A stretch of 46,779 bases of DNA from Acidobacteriota bacterium (GTDB lineage: Bacteria > Acidobacteriota > JAAYUB01 > JAMOQF01). A program made the translations under genes and the position numbers. The notes beneath the pieces are model-generated. The model searched no databases. It had not been told where the DNA came from and was given only the letters and a program-made list of their open reading frames with translations. Positions 26,919 to 35,477 of this stretch are shown here, in pieces (position 1 is the stretch's first letter; each line of letters starts with the position of its first letter). Location of the stretch: positions 1 to 46,779 of the forward strand of contig JAMOQF010000106.1 in NCBI GenBank assembly GCA_027064125.1. The letters run 5' to 3'.

Positions 26919-28226
26919 TTAGTTAACAATTACATAGTTAAATTTTTTGTGAGAAAAATATTTTTTTCTGTATTCTATCACATCTTTTAGGGTTATTTTT
27001 TTCAGTTTATTAACTCTTGCTAAAAAATTATAACATTCTTTCCCACAAAATATATTAAGTCCCATAAAGTATGTTTTATTGAGGGATGGAATAAATCTCC
27101 TCAGAAGTTTTCCAATAAGTTTATTTTTAGCAATTTCAAGTTCCTTTTCAGACATTTTTTGTGTTTCAAACTCTTTTACAAATTCCTTTGTTATTTTAAT
27201 TACCTTTGGGATATTTTTCTTTTCCGTTATTATATAACTCAGAAAAATTCCATCTTTTCCACAATTTTTTGTTGTGAAATTTGCGCCGATGGAATAGGCA
27301 AGACCATATTTTTCCCTGAGTAGAAAACTGTAATTGTCTGAAAAAATTGACATTAAAATGGTAAGGGGGTATTTGTCCTTTTCCTTTACTTTTACATCAT
27401 ATCCACCGCAGATGAATCCTATACCAGGGGCTGAGGATTTTACAATTACTTCTTTACCATATACTTTTTCATCAATTTTTGCAGGTATGAATTTTGTTGG
27501 AGTATTTCCTGCCTTTCCCCATGTTTCAAAATATTTTTTTACTGTGCACTCAATCTTTTCTATTGGGGTAGATGTATAAATGGTCATTATTGTATTTTCA
27601 GGTGAGAAATACTTTTTATAAAAGGGTGTAAGTTTTTCATATCTTACATTATTTAAAGATTCTCTATTGCCATAAATTGGAAATGATAGGTATGAGTTTC
27701 TGGATATTAACTGGAAAAATTTCTGCATACCAATTTTTTGTGGCTTTTTACTGTAGAACATTTGTGCCCTTTTCATCTTTTTAAGTGCCATATTGAAATT
27801 TTCTCTACTTAAATTGGGGTGTGTAATTATGTTTGCTAAGAGTTTTAGTCCTTCATCATAAAACTCATTTAAAGTTTTGAATCTTACAAAAGAAAATTCA
27901 TTTGTGGTGTAGTAATCATCAAAGGGAAGAAACATGATATCATTTGTCTGAATTTCTGCTCCAATTTTTAAAAGTTTTTTTCTCACATTTTCTGTTACAA
28001 ACATTCTATGTATTAAATCCACCATGCCAGACATGTCTTTTCCCTCATTGAAACTCCTATTTTTAAAAAGGATGTGAATGGCAATTACAGGAGAATCAGG
28101 ATCCTGAATAACACAAAGAGTTAAGCCATTTTTTAATACAACTTTTTTTTCTTTTTTTACGTTTCCAAAGATTAATGTAGTGAGAATAAATATTACAGAA
28201 ATAATTATAAAATATTTATTTTTCAT
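26919..28226 (-). CDS. M16 peptidase-like protein, probably non-catalytic partner subunit
   Basis: M16 fold-like sequence (VVLKNGLTLCVIQDPDSPVIAIHILF...; LREKYGLAYSIGANF) but HxxEH replaced by MVDLIHRMF. Confidence 0.82.
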   Translation of the reverse strand: MKNKYFIIISVIFILTTLIFGNVKKEKKVVLKNGLTLCVIQDPDSPVIAIHILFKNRSFNEGKDMSGMVDLIHRMFVTENVRKKLLKIGAEIQTNDIMFLPFDDYYTTNEFSFVRFKTLNEFYDEGLKLLANIITHPNLSRENFNMALKKMKRAQMFYSKKPQKIGMQKFFQLISRNSYLSFPIYGNRESLNNVRYEKLTPFYKKYFSPENTIMTIYTSTPIEKIECTVKKYFETWGKAGNTPTKFIPAKIDEKVYGKEVIVKSSAPGIGFICGGYDVKVKEKDKYPLTILMSIFSDNYSFLLREKYGLAYSIGANFTTKNCGKDGIFLSYIITEKKNIPKVIKITKEFVKEFETQKMSEKELEIAKNKLIGKLLRRFIPSLNKTYFMGLNIFCGKECYNFLARVNKLKKITLKDVIEYRKKYFSHKKFNYVIVN

Positions 28227-29538
28227 TATTTTTTTCCTCCTTTTCCCCATTGATTATTGTGATGATTGGTCTTTCCCCATTTAGAAAATATTTTTGAAAT
28301 ATGTTGTTTATATCAGAAGATGAAACTGATTTTACATTTTCAATGTATTTATCCAGAAAAAAGTTTTTAACCATATTAAATGGAACATCGGCAAGTATTT
28401 GTCCCTTCATAACACCTAAATAGTGTATATTGTCGTAATTGTATATTTCTTCTGCTTTTAGAGATATCTTTAAATCTCTTAACAATCCTTGAGTGGGATT
28501 TAACTTTTTTATCTTTTTTATTGCAGAAATGATTTTTTGAGGAATTTCTCTATTAAAGACATCTGTTCTTCTGAAGGTAAGATTGTATATGGCATAATCT
28601 CTATTATAAATATAGTTTGAACTAAATCTACCCAGTTTCAATTCCCTGGCTATTTTTAAAAGGGGTGAATTGGGAGAGTTAAAGAATCTATCGAGTAATA
28701 AAAATGGGAAGTAATCCCTTTCTTTCATAAAAGGGGCTTTAAAGGTCAGTGTGAGTTCAGAGTAATTACCCTTTACTTTATAAAGAGCTATATCCTTTCT
28801 GTCAAAAAGGTTTTTTCCTATGGGACTGGATTTTACCTTTCTGGAAGGAGCATCCTTTGTATATTTTTTTAGGAGTAAAATGGCATCTTTAACTGAGATA
28901 TCACCCACAATGAGAGCCACCATATTTGATGGAACGTAGTGGGTTATGTAATAATTCCAGATGTTTTTCCTCTTCATTGCCTTTATTGAATTCACGGTTC
29001 CAAGAACTTCCATTTCATAAGGTGTGCCTTTAAAAATATTTTCTTTTCTGAATTTGTTATAAAAAAAAGAGGGGTCTGCCATATCCCTTTTTAACTCTTC
29101 AATCACTATTCCTCTTTCCTTTTCAAGTTTTTTGGGAGGAAGTGTGGAATTAAACAACATATCTGTAATTATTTCCATTCCCTTTTCTCCGTTTGAGGAA
29201 GGGACCACCATCATGAAGCAAGTGAAATCATCCCGTGTAAAAGCATTGCAATAGCCTCCTATCATATCTGTGTCCTCATATAGTTTTTTCTGAGTTCTTT
29301 TCTTTGTCCCATTAAATAAAAGATGTTCCAGCATGTGTGAGACGCCGCAGGAAAGATTATTCTCATCTCTTAGACCTACTTTTACAGTAAAAAAAATGGA
29401 GACAATCGGGGTGGAGTGATTTTCCATAATTACATACTTCAAACCATTTTTTAAACTACCTGTTTCAATTTTATCATTTGAAAGAGAAAAAGAAAATAAC
29501 AGCAAGAAAACGGGAATTATAAAGGATATTCTTTTCAT
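28216..29538 (-). CDS. M16 family zinc peptidase, catalytic
   Basis: GVSHMLEHLLFNGTKKR (HxxEH) with downstream GIVIEELKRD glutamate; signal peptide. Confidence 0.92.
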   Translation of the reverse strand: MKRISFIIPVFLLLFSFSLSNDKIETGSLKNGLKYVIMENHSTPIVSIFFTVKVGLRDENNLSCGVSHMLEHLLFNGTKKRTQKKLYEDTDMIGGYCNAFTRDDFTCFMMVVPSSNGEKGMEIITDMLFNSTLPPKKLEKERGIVIEELKRDMADPSFFYNKFRKENIFKGTPYEMEVLGTVNSIKAMKRKNIWNYYITHYVPSNMVALIVGDISVKDAILLLKKYTKDAPSRKVKSSPIGKNLFDRKDIALYKVKGNYSELTLTFKAPFMKERDYFPFLLLDRFFNSPNSPLLKIARELKLGRFSSNYIYNRDYAIYNLTFRRTDVFNREIPQKIISAIKKIKKLNPTQGLLRDLKISLKAEEIYNYDNIHYLGVMKGQILADVPFNMVKNFFLDKYIENVKSVSSSDINNIFQKYFLNGERPIITIINGEKEEKNNEK

Positions 29539-29665
29539 TTTTTTCTCCTTATTTTGTGAAGTCTTTAAAAAATATTATACAGATAAAATAAAATAAGGTT
29601 GCAAAAAAAAGAAAATTGTAAAAAAAATATATATTTAATAAAAAATTATAATATCATTTAATGTT

Positions 29666-30502
29666 ATGATTTTTTTTAAGTCTTTAAAGTATACAGTAAA
29701 AAGTTTCTTTAAAAAACATCTGCCAACAAATGCTGCTGCTACCGCATATTTTACTTTAATCACCCTTTTTCCTGCTTTTTTGCTAATGGTTTCTTTGGGA
29801 GATAAATTCATAAAGGTTCATGGGGTGAGCAGGGAAATTGCTGAAAAGATAATTTCTGTATTTCCCCCTGAAACGCAAGGTTTTTTAATAACCAATCTTG
29901 ATACAATGATATCTTCTCCCAATTGGGAATCCATGGTAACCTATGCCTCCATTTACCTCTGGGCTGGGATGTGGGTTTTTTCCATACTTGAAGATGCCCT
30001 GAATAAAGCATGGAATGTAGAAAAGAAGAGATCTTTTTTGAAAAGTTTGTTAATACATCTGTTTCTAATTTTAATTTCATCCATTTTTTTAATCAGTTCA
30101 GGGGCTACGATAGTTGCTTTTCATTTTTTAAGGTTAAATGTATTGTTCAGGGATTTCCCATATTCAAATCACTTTCTACAGGTGATATTTGCCATTTCTG
30201 CTTTTGTTTTTACAACAATGTTGTTTACTATAATATATAAGGTATTACCTGATACGAATGTACATCTTTCAAAGGCTTTCATAGGGGGGGTACTTGCATC
30301 TATTGTGTGGCATATTGGAAACTATATTTTCGTCTTGACAATACCCTACTTTCACTATGAACAGGTTTATGGTTCAATATGGGCCATAGTCATAATTGTG
30401 GTCTGGATTTATGTATCCAGTTGGATTTTTATATTCTGTGGGCAATTGATTTACTTTTTTCAAAACAGGGAGGTTGCTTTTAAATTAGATGCAGGTAAGT
30501 GA
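29666..30502 (+). CDS. YihY/UPF0761 family inner-membrane protein
   Basis: NAAATAYFTLITLFPAFLLMVSL, YASIYLWAGMWVFSILEDALNKAWNVEKKRSF, YGSIWAIVIIVVWIYVSSWIFIFCGQL. Confidence 0.88.
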   Translation: MIFFKSLKYTVKSFFKKHLPTNAAATAYFTLITLFPAFLLMVSLGDKFIKVHGVSREIAEKIISVFPPETQGFLITNLDTMISSPNWESMVTYASIYLWAGMWVFSILEDALNKAWNVEKKRSFLKSLLIHLFLILISSIFLISSGATIVAFHFLRLNVLFRDFPYSNHFLQVIFAISAFVFTTMLFTIIYKVLPDTNVHLSKAFIGGVLASIVWHIGNYIFVLTIPYFHYEQVYGSIWAIVIIVVWIYVSSWIFIFCGQLIYFFQNREVAFKLDAGK

Positions 30503-31532
30503 ATTTGATTATTTTTTACCAAAGAAATTGATTGCACAGAAGCCCTCTGATAAAAGAGAAGATTCCAGAATGATGGTGATAGATAGAAAGAATGGCAGTA
30601 TCTCTCATTTTAGGTTCAGGGATATTCTCAAGTTAATTGATCCATCTGATTTAATTGTTATAAATAATTCAAAGGTGTTTCCCGCAAGACTTTTTGGTAA
30701 GAAAGAAGTTGGTAGTGCAACTATTGAGGTCCTTTTGATAAGAGATATTGGAAGTGGAGTATGGAAGGTTTTTTTAAGACCTGCAAAGCGTTTAAAAGTG
30801 GGAGGAAAAATAGCATTTGAAGAAGGGGTTTTATGTGAAGTGTTGGAAATTCTTCCAGATGGAAGTAGGTTGGTTAAATTTAATATTGTTGGAAATGACT
30901 TTTATGATTTTCTCTTCAAACATGGGAAAGTCCCTCTTCCGCCATACATAAATGGAGATAAGGTAGGATCAGAGGAATTCCATAGAAAAAGGTATCAGAC
31001 TGTATTTGCAAAGAAATTGGGATCTGTTGCAGCCCCTACTGCCGGTTTACACTTCAGCGAAGAGATATTAAATGAAGTGAAAAAAATGGAAATTGATATA
31101 TGTGAGATAACCCTTCATGTGGGACCTGGAACTTTTAAACCTGTTGTAGTTGAGGATGTTGAAAAACATACTATGGATGAAGAATTTTATTCTATAAGCG
31201 AAGAAGTGGCTTCAAAAATTAAGGAACATAAAAAAAATGGAGGAAAGATTTTAGCTGTTGGCACGACCACCACAAGAACGCTTGAAACCCTTGCAATTAA
31301 ATATGGAGAGAATATAAAGGGAGAAATGGGATTTACAGATCTTTTTATATATCCTCCTTTTGAGTTTAAAATAGTGGATAAACTTTTAACCAACTTTCAT
31401 CTGCCACGATCCACGCTTTTAATGCTTGTTTCTGCCTTTGCTGGAAAAGATTTGATAATGAAAGCATATGAAGAAGCGGTTAAGCAAAGATATAGATTCT
31501 ATAGTTACGGTGACTGTATGCTAATTTTATAA
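30489..31532 (+). CDS. queA: S-adenosylmethionine:tRNA ribosyltransferase-isomerase
   Basis: FDYFLPKKLIAQKPSDKREDSRMMVI, VAAPTAGLHFSEE, LHVGPGTFKPV, TTTTRTLE. Confidence 0.96.
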   Translation: MQVSEFDYFLPKKLIAQKPSDKREDSRMMVIDRKNGSISHFRFRDILKLIDPSDLIVINNSKVFPARLFGKKEVGSATIEVLLIRDIGSGVWKVFLRPAKRLKVGGKIAFEEGVLCEVLEILPDGSRLVKFNIVGNDFYDFLFKHGKVPLPPYINGDKVGSEEFHRKRYQTVFAKKLGSVAAPTAGLHFSEEILNEVKKMEIDICEITLHVGPGTFKPVVVEDVEKHTMDEEFYSISEEVASKIKEHKKNGGKILAVGTTTTRTLETLAIKYGENIKGEMGFTDLFIYPPFEFKIVDKLLTNFHLPRSTLLMLVSAFAGKDLIMKAYEEAVKQRYRFYSYGDCMLIL

Positions 31533-31533
31533 T

Positions 31534-31986
31534 CTACTTTCCTAATATTGGTAAATTCTTCATTTCTCTGTCTATTTCCTTTTTGTGAGGTGATTCTATA
31601 ATGGGTTTTGCATATTTAACTTTTATCTTTTCCTTTTTTGTGAACAGAAACATTGGAATATTAAAATTTACGGTTATCTCTAAATATTTTGATTTTTGAT
31701 TTGGAAAAGCACTTTTTAAAAAAGTTTCTGAAATATATGTTCCTCTATTTGCTATACCCTTTTTAACTTCAATGTCTTCCTTTGTCAAAATAAAACCGTA
31801 TGATTTTGCCATTTGAAATGTTTTTTCAATAATCACTTTTTTTCTTTTATTCAAAAATACTGGAGCTTCGCTATTTAAATTACCTTTAAAGGATGATACA
31901 TTACTCATTCCGTCTAAATAGAGATAACCTGTATATAAAATGGAAAAAAGTATGATGAGTAAAATGAAAATTGTTACCTTTCTCAT
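31534..31986 (-). CDS. Single-TM small protein, unknown function
   Basis: N-terminal TM; ATGA overlap with trmB stop suggests translational coupling. Confidence 0.6.
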   Translation of the reverse strand: MRKVTIFILLIILFSILYTGYLYLDGMSNVSSFKGNLNSEAPVFLNKRKKVIIEKTFQMAKSYGFILTKEDIEVKKGIANRGTYISETFLKSAFPNQKSKYLEITVNFNIPMFLFTKKEKIKVKYAKPIIESPHKKEIDREMKNLPILGK

Positions 31987-32708
31987 TTTAGTTGCTCCTT
32001 ATATTTTTTATGTTGGGGAAATTTTTTTATTTTCTTCCCTACTATTTCGTAAAGGGTTAGGCCTCTCTTTAAGAATTTTTCTTCAAAATGTGTCCTTCTG
32101 AAATTTTCTGGTACTTTACTAAATCTCAAAATTTCAAGATGATAGAAATTTTTAAAGAGATAAAAGGCCTCATTTATGTAGTTAATGTTGTCGGTGGTAA
32201 TTGTAATTTTTCCGCCTATTTTTAAAGTTCTTATTAATTCCAGGAAAAAAGGATGAAAATACCATCTCCTTCTTCTGTGTCTTCTTTTAGGCCAGGGATC
32301 GGGATAGAAAAGATAATATTCATCTATAAAATTGTCTGGAAAGTTTAGAGATATCACAGGAACTGCATCTCTTCTCACAATTAAAAGGTTTTTCAAGTTA
32401 TTTCCCTCAGCTCTCTTCTTTGCTATTTTATAACTTTTATTTATAATTTCAAATCCCAAAAATTTTATACTGGGATTTTTCTCAGCCATTTCAATTAAAA
32501 ACCTTCCTTTCCCGCATCCAATTTCTACTATTTTTTTCGAGGCTTCACTTAACCACTTTAGTTCTTCTTGAAACGCTTCTTTTTCAGGGTCCCATTTTTT
32601 CAAGAATTTCTTTTGAAAAAGATGTGAAAATTTTCCCTTTAGAATATCTTTATCCACTTTTGTTGGATCAAATTTAATTTCCATATAGTTCATCTTCGAG
32701 TATTTCAC
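31983..32708 (-). CDS. trmB: tRNA (guanine-N7-)-methyltransferase
   Basis: VEIGCGKGRFLIEMAEKNP, FYPDPWPKRRHRRRRW; start may be internal (32684 or 32693). Confidence 0.93.
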   Translation of the reverse strand: MKYSKMNYMEIKFDPTKVDKDILKGKFSHLFQKKFLKKWDPEKEAFQEELKWLSEASKKIVEIGCGKGRFLIEMAEKNPSIKFLGFEIINKSYKIAKKRAEGNNLKNLLIVRRDAVPVISLNFPDNFIDEYYLFYPDPWPKRRHRRRRWYFHPFFLELIRTLKIGGKITITTDNINYINEAFYLFKNFYHLEILRFSKVPENFRRTHFEEKFLKRGLTLYEIVGKKIKKFPQHKKYKEQLK

Positions 32709-33240
32709 ATAATAGATGAATTAAAAAAATGTGACATTCCTGAATTCTTGGAACATCTTCTGAAGGAACAGAGATTAAAAAGTCAGATATCTTTTCCTTT
32801 TTTCTAAGGTGATTGCCTGTCAGCAAAACTGTTAAACAACCAATTTCTCTTGCTTTTTCCAGTGTCTTCAATATATTTTTAGATTTTCCGCTGGTGGAAA
32901 TCCCTATGAATATATCACCTTTTTGGGCAAGTCCGGATAGTTCTCTGACAAAAGAATTTTCATAACTGTAATCATTTGATACTGCACTTATTAGAGCCGG
33001 GTTTGTTCCTAAGGATATGGCTTTTATGGGTGGCCTTTTTCTGTAAAATTTGCCCATCAGTTCCGTTACCATGTGAATGCTATCAGCCATACTTCCACCA
33101 TTTCCAGCCACGAAAATTGTTGCTCCTGATTTTATCCTTTTTTTTAATTCATCTGTTAGTTTTAGTATTATCCCCCTATTCTGCTTAATAAAATTTGAAA
33201 TTGTTTCCTGGTGGTCTTTTAAAATTTTTTCTATATCCAT
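32674..33240 (-). CDS. gmhA: SIS-domain phosphoheptose isomerase-like protein
   Basis: IFVAGNGGSMADSIHMVTELMGKF, GISTSGKSKNILKTLEKA, QECHIFLIHLLCEILE. Confidence 0.85.
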   Translation of the reverse strand: MDIEKILKDHQETISNFIKQNRGIILKLTDELKKRIKSGATIFVAGNGGSMADSIHMVTELMGKFYRKRPPIKAISLGTNPALISAVSNDYSYENSFVRELSGLAQKGDIFIGISTSGKSKNILKTLEKAREIGCLTVLLTGNHLRKKEKISDFLISVPSEDVPRIQECHIFLIHLLCEILEDELYGN

Positions 33241-33242
33241 TT

Positions 33243-33497
33243 TTAATTCAGAGTGAATCTTTTTTCAATTTCTCTTTTAAATCTCGGAAGATAAATAATA
33301 TTAAAAGTTTCCTCTTTGTCTGGAAAAATCTTTAACACATAGTTTTTTACTTCTTCAACAATTTTCTCCGCTTCTAAAAGTGTTAAATCCTTTTTTGTTC
33401 TGATTATGTAAATTGCGTAGTCACATACCACCTGAATCCTTTTCTGTTTTAATCTATCTTCCCTGATTTCTTCTTCACTATATTCTTTTTCTTTCAT
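33243..33497 (-). CDS. Small hypothetical protein (84 aa)
   Basis: ORF in operon context between HIT and gmhA-like genes. Confidence 0.55.
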   Translation of the reverse strand: MKEKEYSEEEIREDRLKQKRIQVVCDYAIYIIRTKKDLTLLEAEKIVEEVKNYVLKIFPDKEETFNIIYLPRFKREIEKRFTLN

Positions 33498-33498
33498 T

Positions 33499-33843
33499 TT
33501 ATCCCGGGGGCCATTTTAAAAATCTACCGCCTAAAAGGTGATAGTGAATATGGTAAATACTTTGTCCAGCTCCAAAATTTGTGTTGAGGACTAATCTGTA
33601 TCCCTGGGTGTCTATCCCAAATTTTTTTGCAAGTTCCTTTGCAACAAGCTGGGTTTTTCCAAGAATTGGGATGTCTTCTTCATTTATTTCATTTAAAGAC
33701 GATATGTGCTTTCTGGGAATAATTAAAATGTGAATTGGTGCCTGAGGATTTATATCTTTAAAAGCAACAATGTCCTCATCTTCATATACAATTTCTGCAC
33801 TCAGTTTTTTTTCTGCAATTTTACAAAATAAACAATTTTCCAT
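33499..33843 (-). CDS. HIT family protein (HinT-like)
   Basis: CLFCKIAEKKLSAEIVYEDEDIVAFKDINPQAPIHILIIPRKH, GQSIYHIHYHLLGGRFLKWPPG. Confidence 0.93.
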   Translation of the reverse strand: MENCLFCKIAEKKLSAEIVYEDEDIVAFKDINPQAPIHILIIPRKHISSLNEINEEDIPILGKTQLVAKELAKKFGIDTQGYRLVLNTNFGAGQSIYHIHYHLLGGRFLKWPPG

Positions 33844-33938
33844 TTTTTTACCTCAAAATTTAATTTTATTCAATTTTTTGCGAAATAAAAATAAAAAAAT
33901 TCGTTATATATATTGAAGGCTAAAAAATGGAGGTGAAT

Positions 33939-35477
33939 ATGTTTAGTATAGTTAAAAGTGGTTCAACCTTAGGTGTGGAGGGATATATTGTAAATGTTGA
34001 AGTGGACATTTCAAAAAGTAAAAATGGTTTAAATATGATTATAGTTGGATTGCCAGATGTTGCTGTTAGGGAAAGCAGGGAAAGGGTACTTTCAGCGATT
34101 AAAAATAGTGGCTTTGATATTCCCATGGAAAATATTGTTGTCAATCTTGCTCCTGCTAATTTGAAAAAGGAAGGGTCTGCCTTTGACCTATCAATTGCCC
34201 TTGGAGTACTTGCAGTCAACGGTTATTTGAGTGGAGGGTGCTTTAAGAATTCTATATTTTTGGGTGAACTTTCCCTTACAGGGGATGTAAAGAGGGTTAA
34301 GGGTATACTCCCCATTGTGGATGGTGCCAGGAAAGAGGGAATAAAAAGGGTGTTTGTTCCAAAGGGAAATGGAAGAGAGGGGGCAGTTGTTGGTGGAGTA
34401 GAAATATATGAGGTTGTAAATTTAAAGGAGATAGTTCTTTTTTTGAGAGGAGAAATTGATTTGTCCCCTGTAATACAGGAGGAAGATTCTGTGGATGTGG
34501 AAAATGTGAGATATGGACTGGATTTTTCTGAAATTAAGGGCCAATACCATGCAAGGAGGGCTGTTGAAGTTGCTGCTGCTGGCGGACACAACATATTGAT
34601 GATTGGTTCTCCGGGCAGTGGGAAGACGATGATTGCAAAGAGAATACCAACCATTTTACCGCCCCTAACTTTTGGAGAAAGTCTTGAGACAACAAAAATT
34701 TACTCAGTTGCGGGTTTAATGAAGGATGGGGATACTCTTATTAAAAGGAGGCCATTTAAGTCTCCACATCATACCATTTCAACTGCTGGTCTTGTGGGTG
34801 GTGGAAGTATTCCAAGACCTGGGGAGGTAAGTCTTGCTCATAATGGAGTTTTGTTTTTAGATGAACTTCCAGAATTTAATAGGAATGTTCTTGAGGTTTT
34901 GAGACAGCCAATGGAGGATGGAGTTGTGACAATTTCAAGGGCTGCGGTAAGTCTCACTTTCCCTGCAAATTTTATGCTGGTGGCGGCCATGAATCCCTGT
35001 CCATGTGGTTATTATGGTACTGATAGGTGTACCTGCTCACCCACAAGGGTCAGAAATTATTTGAATAAAATTTCGGGACCTTTGATGGACAGATTTGACA
35101 TCCAGATTAAAGTGATGAGTGTAGATTATGAAGATTTAAAGAGTAAAGCAGATGGGGAACCTTCAGTAAAGATCAGAGAAAGGGTGATCAGGGCAAGACA
35201 GATTCAACTTGAGAGATTAAAAAATTACGGGATTTTTACAAATTCTCAAATGACTCCCATGATGGTTAAGAGGGTTTGTAAGTTGGATATGAAAGGGGAA
35301 AAGGTCCTTGAAAATGCGATAAAAAAACTGGGATTTTCAGCAAGGGCGTATAATAGGATACTTAAAGTCAGTAGAACAATTGCCGATCTTGATGGAAGTG
35401 AAAACATAAAAATGAGACATGTGGCTGAGGCAGTACAATATAGGAGTTTGGACAGAGAAGAAGTATTTACCTATTAA
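33939..35477 (+). CDS. comM: YifB/ComM family Mg-chelatase-like AAA ATPase
   Basis: GLPDVAVRESRERV, MIGSPGSGKTMIAKRIPTILPP, FRSPHH-like PFKSPHHTIS, LFLDELPEF, CPCGYYG; SD GGAGGTG supports start at 33939. Confidence 0.93.
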   Translation: MFSIVKSGSTLGVEGYIVNVEVDISKSKNGLNMIIVGLPDVAVRESRERVLSAIKNSGFDIPMENIVVNLAPANLKKEGSAFDLSIALGVLAVNGYLSGGCFKNSIFLGELSLTGDVKRVKGILPIVDGARKEGIKRVFVPKGNGREGAVVGGVEIYEVVNLKEIVLFLRGEIDLSPVIQEEDSVDVENVRYGLDFSEIKGQYHARRAVEVAAAGGHNILMIGSPGSGKTMIAKRIPTILPPLTFGESLETTKIYSVAGLMKDGDTLIKRRPFKSPHHTISTAGLVGGGSIPRPGEVSLAHNGVLFLDELPEFNRNVLEVLRQPMEDGVVTISRAAVSLTFPANFMLVAAMNPCPCGYYGTDRCTCSPTRVRNYLNKISGPLMDRFDIQIKVMSVDYEDLKSKADGEPSVKIRERVIRARQIQLERLKNYGIFTNSQMTPMMVKRVCKLDMKGEKVLENAIKKLGFSARAYNRILKVSRTIADLDGSENIKMRHVAEAVQYRSLDREEVFTY

